A stretch of 64,000 nt of DNA. Source: DATJPW01 sp035506215. Its GTDB lineage: Bacteria > Desulfobacterota > Desulfomonilia > Desulfomonilales > Desulfomonilaceae. Shown piece by piece: positions 35,013 through 43,150 of this stretch. Made by a program: the position numbers and the translations under genes. How positions within the stretch are numbered: the stretch's first letter is position 1; each line of letters opens with the position of its first letter. The notes beneath the pieces were generated by a model. It was given only the letters and a program-made list of their open reading frames with translations, had not been told where the DNA came from and did no database searches. The stretch lies in contig DATJPW010000012.1 of NCBI GenBank assembly GCA_035506215.1, forward strand, positions 17,382-81,381. The letters are read 5' to 3'.

Positions 35013-35385
35013 TGAATTAAGATTAATATATCACGAATGACATGCACAGGCAATTCAACGCTATTTACAACAGTAGGTCAGTTTGAAATTTCAGATTCGG
35101 TAAACATGTCCGCGGCATCATTGCGATAGCGGCCGCAACCCAGCTTCCGCACAGAACACGGGACAAACCCCATTTTTTGATCGAGTGACGAAATTATTGG
35201 TCTTCCCCGAAAGTGTTGAAACCTCAACTGATCCATACCGTGTTTACTGGTTTTAAGATGTGTTGTCCAACAGTCGTTGTCAAGCTTGTCGGGCCTCCCG
35301 GCGTGATGTTCCAATTTTACAGTTTGACAAAACGCTTCTCCGAAACTAACAAGACCTGCGGATCAAATGCCCGGGGAGGAATAAC
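35013..35385. other. Divergent intergenic region between ftsH and the dehydrogenase gene
   Basis: 373 bases without a convincing gene; a 78-codon frame at 35078-35314 on the minus strand has no ribosome site or recognisable sequence. It contains a candidate promoter for the dehydrogenase, TTGACA (35324-35329), 17-base spacer, TAACAA (35347-35352), and the strong ribosome site GGGGAGGA just before ATG 35386. Confidence 0.5.
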
Positions 35386-36612
35386 ATGAAGGCCCTTGTT
35401 GCGAATTTCAGTCTCGGCCGGGAAGTCTGGGACCGTTTCAAAGCAAAGATGTTCGGCAATGGGGGAGGACCCCATGCCTTGTCACTGGAATTGGCGGAAG
35501 TGCCGGAACCTTCCATCATCGGCTCCCAATGGGTGAAAATACGAACTGTGATGTCGGGGATCTCGGGCATGGATGAGAGCTTGTTCGTTCATCAAGACAT
35601 ATCCCCTTTTGCGTCATTCCTTTCGTTCCCTTACATCCCCGGACATGAGAACCTCGGCTTGGTAACCGAAGCAGGCCGGGATGTTCAGGGGATCGAAGAG
35701 GGTGAACGAGTAGTGGTGGACCCGGTTCTGTCATGCAGGCCCAGAGGCGTGACCCCTCTTTGCCCTTCATGTGTCCGCGGGGACCCATCCACCTGTCGAA
35801 ACTTCGACAAAGGGGTATTGTCGCCTGGCATTCTGATAGGGGCGTGCAGAGACACTGGAGGCGGCTGGAGCGACTCCTTCATTGCTCATAGAAGCCAGGT
35901 GAGAGTGTTGCCCCAGAACATGGAGAGCGATCATGCCATTCTTATTCCGGAATTCACCCGAGCTGTCCGAGCTGTGTTGCAGCATCCTCCTGCACCCACG
36001 GACTCAGTGATCGTAGTCGGGGCTCGTCCGCTAGGTTGTTTGACTGCTATAGCTCTGCGTTTACTTGGGCATGGCGGCAAGGTCCTGATGGTGGCCGAAC
36101 ATCCCCTTGGACCTGAGCTGGACGGCAAGTTCGGAGATTCCCAGGTGACTCTGTCACTCGGTGTGGATCTGGCGTACGAAGAAGTCGCCCAGTTCGTGAA
36201 GGGTGCGATTCGCTATCCGGAAGTGGGCCGGATCACGGTGGAGGGCGGCGCGGACATAGTTTACGAAACCACAGGGACAGGAGAAAACATCGAGCATGCT
36301 CTCAGGTTCACCGGAGAAGGCAAGAAGCTTGTGCTCATGGATATGAATCAACCCTCCGGCTTCGATTTTACGCCTCTCTGGTTCAAGGGAGTCAAAATAT
36401 TCGGGACCCTATTCTCAGGAAGAGATTCTTACAAGCAGGGAGTGTTGGAGACATTCGACATAGCTTTGGGACTGGCTTCGACTGAGGGGGTCTTTTTCAA
36501 TGAGCTCGTTACGCATAAGTTCAGATTGGAAGAATATCGTTCCGCCTTCGAGACCCTCAAAAATCGTTTTGCCAACAATGCACTCAAGGTGATCTTTCAA
36601 CATGTGGTGTGA
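35386..36612 (+). CDS. Zinc-type medium-chain dehydrogenase/reductase, catalytic Cys replaced
   Basis: 408 residues of the MDR family. The GroES-like part has PGHENLG (zinc/proton relay His-Glu) and a structural-zinc-like cluster (CPSCVRGDPSTCRNF plus an upstream Cys). The Rossmann part has VIVVGARPLGCLTAIALRLLG and binds NAD(P). Where family members carry GICGSD with the catalytic zinc Cys, this one has SGISGMDES, so catalytic zinc binding may be altered. The substrate is unknown. Excellent ribosome site. Stand-alone gene. Confidence 0.82.
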   Translation: MKALVANFSLGREVWDRFKAKMFGNGGGPHALSLELAEVPEPSIIGSQWVKIRTVMSGISGMDESLFVHQDISPFASFLSFPYIPGHENLGLVTEAGRDVQGIEEGERVVVDPVLSCRPRGVTPLCPSCVRGDPSTCRNFDKGVLSPGILIGACRDTGGGWSDSFIAHRSQVRVLPQNMESDHAILIPEFTRAVRAVLQHPPAPTDSVIVVGARPLGCLTAIALRLLGHGGKVLMVAEHPLGPELDGKFGDSQVTLSLGVDLAYEEVAQFVKGAIRYPEVGRITVEGGADIVYETTGTGENIEHALRFTGEGKKLVLMDMNQPSGFDFTPLWFKGVKIFGTLFSGRDSYKQGVLETFDIALGLASTEGVFFNELVTHKFRLEEYRSAFETLKNRFANNALKVIFQHVV

Positions 36613-36677
36613 ACTCAGGAGCTTGACCCAAACAACTCCGGAACCAACTGCCGTTCTTTCGCGGAGCCAACATTTCG

Positions 36678-37406
36678 ATGGCGCGGAAAAAAATCCAATT
36701 GATCATTCGTGACGCAGGCGTGGGCTCGCGACGGGCCGCCGATCAGATAATCCGAGATGGTCGCGTCACGCTTAACGGGGTTGTAGTGCTTGATCCCGCT
36801 GCAACTGCCGATCCTGATGAGGACCATATCAAAATCGACGGAAAACTCCTCAAATCCGTAGAACAAACGAAGGTCTATTACATTTTCAATAAACCTCGTA
36901 ATGTAGTCTCGACCATGAGCGATCCTGAGGGCCGCCCGTGCATCGGAGATCTTGTGAAGCCGTTAAAGAAAAGGCTGTTCCCGGTCGGCCGTCTCGATTT
37001 TGACGCAGAAGGGTTGATGATACTTACCAACGATGGAGAGTTCGCCCAAAAAATGGGGCACCCTTCGCACAGAGTACAGCGAACCTATCTGGTAAAGGTA
37101 CGCGGGACGCCGGATGATAAGTCTCTGGGCGCAATCCGAAAAGGAATGTACATCGGGGAAGGGGACCGTCTCGGTGACGTGCGGTTTTCAGTCATTAATA
37201 GACAAAAGACCACTACTTGGATCAGGTTGGCTTTATTCGAGGGCAAGAAGAATGAGATAAAGAGACTTTTCCTCCGGATCGGACATCCTGTCCGGAAAAT
37301 CCGACGAATCGGATTCGGTCCATTCACATTAGGGGCTCTGGCTGTGGGGCAATGGAGATCGATCACCAGTGCCGAAAGGACTAAGCTGGCTTCAACGCTT
37401 CAATGA
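36678..37406 (+). CDS. Ribosomal large-subunit pseudouridine synthase, RluB/RsuA family
   Basis: 242 residues: N-terminal S4 RNA-binding domain (LIIRDAGVGSRRAADQIIRDGRVTLNG) and an RsuA/RluB/E/F catalytic domain with YIFNKPRNVVSTMSDPEGRP, catalytic Asp in VGRLDFDAEGLMILTNDGE, and HPVRKIRRIGFGPF. Probably modifies 23S rRNA at the RluB site (U2605 numbering in E. coli) or 16S like RsuA; the RluB type is favoured by the S4-plus-LDxDxxGL layout. Not in an obvious operon. Confidence 0.88.
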   Translation: MARKKIQLIIRDAGVGSRRAADQIIRDGRVTLNGVVVLDPAATADPDEDHIKIDGKLLKSVEQTKVYYIFNKPRNVVSTMSDPEGRPCIGDLVKPLKKRLFPVGRLDFDAEGLMILTNDGEFAQKMGHPSHRVQRTYLVKVRGTPDDKSLGAIRKGMYIGEGDRLGDVRFSVINRQKTTTWIRLALFEGKKNEIKRLFLRIGHPVRKIRRIGFGPFTLGALAVGQWRSITSAERTKLASTLQ

Positions 37407-37476
37407 AAGCCGCCCGGGGTCTGTCGACGCAGACGATGTTGCGGCCTAAATGCGCGTCTGTGCAAGGCGCAAAAAG

Positions 37477-37506
37477 TTGACAAATTGCATGCCAATCCTC
37501 TAGTCT
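37477..37506 (+). promoter_or_regulatory. Candidate promoter of the dodecin gene
   Basis: TTGACA (37477-37482) with an 18-base spacer and TAGTCT (37501-37506, 3 of 6). It is followed 30-odd bases later by the ribosome site GGGAGGG and the dodecin ATG. Confidence 0.45.
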
Positions 37507-37543
37507 GATTCAGGTGAGGCAACCAAAGCAGGGAGGGAATACA

Positions 37544-37756
37544 ATGCAAGAAGGACGTATAGCCCGGGTAACAGAAGTCATAGCCGGTTCACCCAACAGC
37601 TTTGACGAGGCCGTCAAACTGGCCTTCGAACGTGCCAACAAAACATTGAGAAACATCACGGGTATGAGGGTCACAGAATTGAGGGTTATGTGCGAGGCAG
37701 GCGAAATTCAGGAATACCGAGTTAGAGCGGAAGTGATTTTTGTTCTTGAGGAATAG
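37544..37756 (+). CDS. Dodecin family flavin-binding protein
   Basis: 70 residues, the size of dodecin. IARVTEVIAGSPNSFDEAVKLAFERANKTLRNITGMRV and the C-terminal strand EYRVRAEVIFVLEE match the family, which forms hollow dodecamers that store or buffer flavins and sometimes CoA. ATG 37544 has GGGAGGG 6 bases upstream; a longer reading from 37514 lacks one. Monocistronic behind its own promoter. Confidence 0.92.
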   Translation: MQEGRIARVTEVIAGSPNSFDEAVKLAFERANKTLRNITGMRVTELRVMCEAGEIQEYRVRAEVIFVLEE

Positions 37757-37881
37757 TCTGGTAAACCAAATTTGAAGTGATTGCTCATCTCGGCGTTGCC
37801 TCACTCTTTACAGTCTTTTCTGCCGCACATGGGTAAATTATATTTGCGTCCGTCTTTGAGCAATCCTTTTCGGGTTAAAGG

Positions 37882-39591
37882 ATGCTCTACAGCAAATTAA
37901 AATCATTATTCTTTACCATTGCGATTCTCATAGGTCTCTGGGTGCTCATCATCGAGATCATAAACCCTACGGGCGAATTTATGATCAACGATGATTGGGC
38001 CTTTGTGCGCACTCTCCAAATTCTGATTTCCGAAGGTCGATTCGCTCCAACCGGTTGGGGACCTAGCTGGGCCCCCGGCGGTCCCGCTCTCCTGACTCAC
38101 CTCATATGGGCACGAATATTCACATATTTCTGGGGATTTTCACTCACGGGGCTTCGAGTTTCTGTTCTCATAATAGGGATTCTGGGTTCTGTAGCACTTC
38201 TTGTGCTCTTGAAAATGTCGAAAGCCGGCGTGGCGGAAGCTTTTTGGGCTACTTTGACATTGGTGTTTAATCCGCTTTTCCTGTCTCAAAGCTTCACGTT
38301 CATGACGGATGTGACGTTCACGTCCATGACGATTTTCGCATTGCTGTTTCTCGAATTCGGTGTCGAACATCGCAAGATTTACATGCTGGTAATCGGGCTT
38401 TTTTTTGCTCTGCTGGCTATCTTGACGAGGCAGCTCGGAATCGTGATAGCGATTGCCTTCGTTTTGCTCTGTTTCATACACCCGGCCGGAAGGGCGATTG
38501 GAAAATGGAAGGCTTCGTGCCTTGCGCTCGGGCTCGCAATAATTCCATGGGTTGCATACGAATACTATTTGTCTGTGGTAGGCAGTACCCCATTGTCCCA
38601 GCATTTGGTGCTCCAAGAAATGTTCCTTTATCCGCAGGTGAAAGGCTTCCCGGACTATTTCATGTTCCTGTTCGAGGGCCTGTTCACTTGTGGGCTGACT
38701 TACGTAGGGTTCTTGATTTCACCGGTTTTGGCGTTAAAGTACCGGCTCATCTTTTCATGGAGACCCTTCAGGTATTTCGCGGTGGTTTTCACAGGCCTTT
38801 TCATTCTGTTTGAAGCCGCCCTCATCGGGGGGATCATCGACGCGCCCGTGAAGTTTTGCCTCAACGTAATATTCAATTTTGGTTTAGGACCTGTTCTTTT
38901 GAAGGACGTATACATAATGGGGGTGCAACGGGTGCCGGCTTTGCCTGCGGCCTTGTATTATTTGGCCGTTTATTGGGCGATTCTTGCAGAAGCCGGTTGC
39001 CTTCAACTCATGTTCCGGTCCCTGATGCGTCTCAGCAAGGCCATTGTGCATCAAGAGCATCCGGATATCGCTTTTCTGCCAGCTTTATCTCTCCTGGCAG
39101 GACTTATGTACCTGGGCATCATCGTACTGTCGGGATTCCATGACCGCTACCTCATAGCTGTTTGTGTGTTTTTCATTGTCTGGTTGATTTCCGATCGGGA
39201 TCCATCAGATCAACCGGTATTCACATCACGAGCACTCTTCGCAGGCGCTGTTCCTCTCGTTGTGATGATATGGTTTTCCGTATCAGGTGTTCATGATTTC
39301 ATGGCGCTGAAAAGATCTCAAAAGGAAGCTCTCGACTATCTGACTCAAGATATACGGGTGAATCCGTGTAACGTTGACGGAGGGTTCGAATTCAACGGCT
39401 ATCATTGTTATGATCCCAATTTTCAGCCCAAGGAAGGTTTAAGCTGGTGGTGGGTCCACAAAGAGGATTACGTCATTACTCTCGGACCGCTGCCAGGCTA
39501 CGATACGGTCGGAACCTTTCCTTTCAAGAGACTTTGCGGCCCGCCCGCGGCGATTCATATTTTGAAACCCGTTCGTCAGGACGGCAATTGA
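37882..39591 (+). CDS. Membrane glycosyltransferase, family 39-like
   Basis: 569 residues with about 11-12 membrane helices. The first extracytoplasmic loop has MINDDWAFVRTLQIL, matching the acidic motif of ArnT/PMT-type (GT39/GT83) lipid-linked sugar transferases. A soluble C-terminal part (about residues 480-569) is Cys- and Trp-containing (CNVDGGFEFNGYHCYDPNF). Probably transfers a sugar from a polyprenyl carrier outside the membrane; acceptor unknown. The radical-SAM gene 235 bases downstream on the same strand may be associated. Confidence 0.75.
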   Translation: MLYSKLKSLFFTIAILIGLWVLIIEIINPTGEFMINDDWAFVRTLQILISEGRFAPTGWGPSWAPGGPALLTHLIWARIFTYFWGFSLTGLRVSVLIIGILGSVALLVLLKMSKAGVAEAFWATLTLVFNPLFLSQSFTFMTDVTFTSMTIFALLFLEFGVEHRKIYMLVIGLFFALLAILTRQLGIVIAIAFVLLCFIHPAGRAIGKWKASCLALGLAIIPWVAYEYYLSVVGSTPLSQHLVLQEMFLYPQVKGFPDYFMFLFEGLFTCGLTYVGFLISPVLALKYRLIFSWRPFRYFAVVFTGLFILFEAALIGGIIDAPVKFCLNVIFNFGLGPVLLKDVYIMGVQRVPALPAALYYLAVYWAILAEAGCLQLMFRSLMRLSKAIVHQEHPDIAFLPALSLLAGLMYLGIIVLSGFHDRYLIAVCVFFIVWLISDRDPSDQPVFTSRALFAGAVPLVVMIWFSVSGVHDFMALKRSQKEALDYLTQDIRVNPCNVDGGFEFNGYHCYDPNFQPKEGLSWWWVHKEDYVITLGPLPGYDTVGTFPFKRLCGPPAAIHILKPVRQDGN

Positions 39592-39826
39592 AATCGCTCA
39601 CAGTCGCGGAGTGAAGCCGAGACCGGCGACTTCGGGCCTCTTCCTGCACAATGTCCGGCAATGTGAAACAAATGCTCACTATCTCGCATTCGTGCTTCTT
39701 GACTTACGCGTTTCGCGGCTTATTATGGCGATTGCGGTTCACCTGGAAACGGTCCGTTTTGAGAGGTCGTTCCAGGGGCGCTTTCGCAGGATCAATCGGC
39801 AATTTTAGTGAGGTTACCATTCAGGA

Positions 39827-40849
39827 ATGCCCGCAGAACCTCGTATAATCTTTTGTGGCGACAATGACTTAATACTGAAACGGATGTATCGTGGTCTGGC
39901 GCACGGAGCGGTTTTCCGGCGTCTCAGAGGGCAATTGATAAACGGTTTTCTGACGCGGCGGAGGGCCCATCGAGCATCGATGAACGCCTCTTTGACAATA
40001 ATGGATATCGAACCGACTAACTATTGCAACCACAAATGCAAATTTTGCCTGACAGGCCTCAGCTCCAATAAACGCCCTAAAGGGAAAATGACCCTTGATA
40101 CGTTCAAAAGAACACTGCAAGGCGTGTCCCCTGGGACCTCACTCGTGATTGCCGGATTCGGAGAGCCTTTTCTGAACGAAAATCTGGAGCTGTTCCTGGA
40201 ACACGCGGCGAGTTGCGGTCTGTCGCAAGACCTGGAAATCTTGTCGAATTTCGGTGCAATCTCTGAAAAAAGAATACGAAACCTGCTGGATTATCCTTTT
40301 AAGAGACTGGTCATCTCCTTAGATTCCATGAGCAGGGAGACCTTCATGGAGTACAGGGGATGTGATGATTTTGATCGAGTGTTCAACAACATAAAGATTC
40401 TGTCCGAGGAAGTGAAGAAACGGAAAAAGGTCCCTCAGGAACTCATGGTTCAAATGGTGATCACCAAAAAGAATGTTGGTGAGTCGCAGTTATTTATTGA
40501 TGCAATGAAGGACCTGAGTCTGATTCCGAGACTCAAGCAGCTCAACACGCACAATTCTTTCGCTGATGAGCAAAAAATCAGTGAATTTGAAGTACCCGAG
40601 TACTCAAGGTATTCCAAAACAGGTTATTCCCACAGGTGCGAATGGGTTTGGGGCGGAATGACAGTATTGTGGAACGGCGATGTCACTATTTGTTGCCAGG
40701 ACGCGGGTGGAAAAGCTGTGTATGGCAATGTCAACGCCCAAAACAAGGCTGAACTCCTCAATACTGCTATGGGCCGCTGTGAGTTTCGCAAGAAATACTT
40801 CGATAATCCAGGCCAAATCGAAATATGCCGCAAGTGTGATGTGGCCTAG
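39827..40849 (+). CDS. Radical SAM protein with SPASM-type C-terminus
   Basis: 340 residues. The SAM cluster motif NYCNHKCKFC (CxxxCxxC) is at about residues 67-74, followed by VIAGFGEPFLNENLELF and a TIM-barrel core. C-terminal Cys residues (CCQDAGG, RCEF, ICRKCDVA) fit a SPASM/twitch auxiliary Fe-S domain. The substrate is unknown; related proteins modify peptides or sugars. The 3' end overlaps the 3' end of the convergent radical-SAM gene by four bases. Confidence 0.82.
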   Translation: MPAEPRIIFCGDNDLILKRMYRGLAHGAVFRRLRGQLINGFLTRRRAHRASMNASLTIMDIEPTNYCNHKCKFCLTGLSSNKRPKGKMTLDTFKRTLQGVSPGTSLVIAGFGEPFLNENLELFLEHAASCGLSQDLEILSNFGAISEKRIRNLLDYPFKRLVISLDSMSRETFMEYRGCDDFDRVFNNIKILSEEVKKRKKVPQELMVQMVITKKNVGESQLFIDAMKDLSLIPRLKQLNTHNSFADEQKISEFEVPEYSRYSKTGYSHRCEWVWGGMTVLWNGDVTICCQDAGGKAVYGNVNAQNKAELLNTAMGRCEFRKKYFDNPGQIEICRKCDVA

Positions 40850-41763
40850 CACCTGGAGCCTTGCCGAAAATCCGCTTCCTTCATGGCTTGCTCAAGCCTT
40901 CTTCTAACTCCACGTCGGTCCAGCATCCAGTGCGGGGCAACGAGTTCTTCCGCGTGCGGGTCCGAGGTCATACGGTGCACGACCACATCCCACGGCAGGA
41001 CTTCCAGCATGGAGAATGTAGCTAGCAGAGATTCTTCTTCCGTCATGGGTCGGTACTGTTGATCGAGATACAGCCTTTCCAGGCCCGTGCCTCGGATCAC
41101 GTACAGTGGATGCAATTTGACCCCGTCAACGCCCGCCGCGGCCACGGCTCGAGCAGTCTCGCGCATGTCCTGCACGGATTCTCCGGGCAAACCCAATATC
41201 AGGTGAGCTACAACCGGAATACCTCTCTTGCGAGTCCGGTTCACTGCATCAAAGAAAACATCGGGCCCATGCCCTCGATTGATTAATTCTAGTGTCCTGG
41301 GATGTATGGACTGGAGCCCGTACTCGACCCAAACTAGGCGGTCCCTGTGCAAGCTTGCCAGCAGATCAAGTACCGGGTCGGGAACGCAATCCGGGCGGGT
41401 CCCGACGGCCAAGCCCACTATTTGTTCCGGCTTCAGCGCCTCAGCATAGATTGCTGAAAGATGTTCCGGATCACCGTAAGTGTTAGTAAACGATTGAAAA
41501 TAGACTATGAACTTGCGGCAAGAATAACGAGCGGACAAGAACTGCGTAGAGCGGTCTATCTGCTCCGTGATTGAAAGGCCTCGGGTATAAGCGCCCGTGC
41601 CGGAGCCGCGAGGGTTGCAGTAGAGACAACCGTGCCGACCAATGGAACCATCTCGATTGGGACACCCCAATCCCGCGTCCAATGCTATTTTACGAACAGT
41701 CTCACCGAATGTTTGTTTCAACCAGGACGATACTGAATGATATCTGGGTTCTGTCGCGGGCAT
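40846..41763 (-). CDS. TIGR01212 family radical SAM protein (YhcC/YtqA type)
   Basis: 305 residues. CPNRDGSIGRHGCLYCNP holds the unusual wide-spaced cluster Cys set of this family, followed by YFQSFTNTYGDPEHL, IVGLAVGTRPDCVPD, WVEYGLQSIHPRTLELINRGH and the ILGLPGES motif. B. subtilis YtqA of this family has been linked to the wobble-uridine (mnm5) tRNA modification pathway. The window also carries mnmE, which starts that pathway, so a tRNA role is plausible but not shown. Confidence 0.88.
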   Translation of the reverse strand: MPATEPRYHSVSSWLKQTFGETVRKIALDAGLGCPNRDGSIGRHGCLYCNPRGSGTGAYTRGLSITEQIDRSTQFLSARYSCRKFIVYFQSFTNTYGDPEHLSAIYAEALKPEQIVGLAVGTRPDCVPDPVLDLLASLHRDRLVWVEYGLQSIHPRTLELINRGHGPDVFFDAVNRTRKRGIPVVAHLILGLPGESVQDMRETARAVAAAGVDGVKLHPLYVIRGTGLERLYLDQQYRPMTEEESLLATFSMLEVLPWDVVVHRMTSDPHAEELVAPHWMLDRRGVRRRLEQAMKEADFRQGSRC

Positions 41764-41987
41764 AGCCGGAGTGTAGCACGACGATCTTCATTCGCCAATT
41801 CCTCGAAAATTGATTGTGAGTCTCCGACTCCGCGTTTCGGCGTTTCGGGGGAATTTAGTTGCTTTGAACTAACAATGGAGAGGATCGGCCAGGGTACAAG
41901 AACAAATGCCTCGAAATTTTTTAAGGACCTTTCCTGGCCGAGGCAGGATTCACGGGACTGTCCAGAGATTCTACGGAAAAATCCCCC

Positions 41988-42016
41988 TTGACCTTTTTCT
42001 CGAAATTCTTGATAAA
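41988..42016 (+). promoter_or_regulatory. Sigma70-type promoter of the toxin-antitoxin pair
   Basis: TTGACC (41988-41993), a 17-base spacer and GATAAA (42011-42016, 4 of 6) lie just upstream of GGAGG (42024-42028) and the toxin start. The remaining 220 bases back to the divergent radical-SAM gene hold no clear gene. Confidence 0.6.
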
Positions 42017-42036
42017 AACTCGCGGAGGGCGAACTA

Positions 42037-42417
42037 TTGCCGCAGGTTCAAGTCGTATTTTATCAGGAGGGATCTAAGGTTCCTTCAAAAGACTGGCTCG
42101 ACAGACTTTCCAATAATGAGCAGGACGCATGTTATGAGCGACTTGAAACATTACGAGACCGTGGATATGAACTCGGATTTCCCGCAGCCGAACATCTTGG
42201 AGATGGAATCTGGGAACTGCGGGTACGTGTTAAGAAAGTCCGTCTTCGTATGCTATATTTCTTTCACGAGCGGAAGACAGTGGTTGTAACTCACGGATTT
42301 CACAAAGACACCGCAAAGGTTCCGCCTATTGAGATCAAGAGAGCCAAACAGAGGCGGCTGAGTTATCAAGCAGACCCAGAATCACGTGCCTTTCACTGGG
42401 AGAGGGACAATGAATAA
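42037..42417 (+). CDS. Type II toxin, RelE/HigB (phage Gp49-like) family
   Basis: 126 residues: QVVFYQEGSKVPSKDWLDRL, LGDGIWELRVRVKKVRLRMLYFF and VVTHGFHKDTAKVPPIEIKRAKQR match Gp49-like HigB toxins, ribosome-dependent mRNA interferases. Translation starts at TTG 42037 with GGAGG 8 bases upstream; no ATG gives the conserved N-terminus. The toxin gene comes first, as in higBA loci, and overlaps its antitoxin by eight bases (ATGAATAA). Confidence 0.85.
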   Translation: MPQVQVVFYQEGSKVPSKDWLDRLSNNEQDACYERLETLRDRGYELGFPAAEHLGDGIWELRVRVKKVRLRMLYFFHERKTVVVTHGFHKDTAKVPPIEIKRAKQRRLSYQADPESRAFHWERDNE

Positions 42418-42760
42418 AAAGAAACTTAGTACTGATGCTGTTGAATGGATGTACAACAGATATGTCAAGGATGACCCTGGAAGAGTCGCTCACCTAGAAC
42501 TCCTCCGTAAACAATCTGCTCTCGCTCAACAAATCTACGACATTCGCAATAAACTGCGCATGACCAGGGAGGACCTTGCCGAATTTTCCGGTCTTACTCC
42601 GGAGATCATTGAAGACCTGGAAGAATCCGATTACGAGGGTGACTGGAATGAGGCAATCGACCAGATCAACAGGGCCTTTCGTAGCTGGGTTTCCGACGTG
42701 ATCGTTCCCGTGGCCAAAATGACCCCCGATGACTACTCGGTGAAGGCTGTAAGCGCCTGA
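42410..42760 (+). CDS. HigA-like XRE antitoxin
   Basis: 116 residues with a helix-turn-helix in the middle (IRNKLRMTREDLAEFSGLTPEIIEDLEESDYEGDW) and a C-terminal tail. Expected to neutralise the preceding toxin and to repress the operon. ATG 42410 has GAGGG upstream and lies inside the end of the toxin gene; a longer reading from 42386 would overlap more and has no ribosome site. Confidence 0.82.
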   Translation: MNKKKLSTDAVEWMYNRYVKDDPGRVAHLELLRKQSALAQQIYDIRNKLRMTREDLAEFSGLTPEIIEDLEESDYEGDWNEAIDQINRAFRSWVSDVIVPVAKMTPDDYSVKAVSA

Positions 42761-43150
42761 CGTCAGAACAATTGCTCCCTATTGCCCTGTCTTGCCTAAT
42801 AAAATCGCGCCGCAATCGTATCCAGGAGAGAAGACTTGTTCGAACAATTGCTCGAAAGTGTTCATGAAACGTTCTAAGTCTCCGAACTTTGGGAATGAAT
42901 CTTCCGAATGTCGTTTTTTCTTTTAGTTGCGATTGATCTGTTCGCTTGGCTTGGAAAGAATGAGATGACAGGTCTGAAGAAGCAGAACGCTCTGTTATTA
43001 TAATTCTTTGCAACTCTCCGAAAGTCGGCTTTTTCTTCATTTTGTTCTTTATGCTATACACTCGGAAGGCATCAGGTATTGAAAGAGACGTGTCAGGTTT
43101 CCGAGTTCAACAGCAAATCGGATAATGACAAGTTTCGGCGGAGAGCAACG
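42761..43150. other. Intergenic region before radA
   Basis: 390 bases. A minus-strand frame here has no recognisable sequence. The stretch 42990-43075 is A+T-rich and probably holds the radA promoter, but I could not fix convincing -35/-10 boxes. I see no RNA gene. Confidence 0.4.

Noticed and set aside
35078..35314. 78-codon minus-strand frame between ftsH and the dehydrogenase
   Set aside because: No ribosome site, no recognisable motif, lies across the expected divergent promoters.
39651..39848. 65-codon plus-strand frame before the radical-SAM gene
   Set aside because: Basic, unstructured translation without ribosome site; overlaps the start of the next gene.
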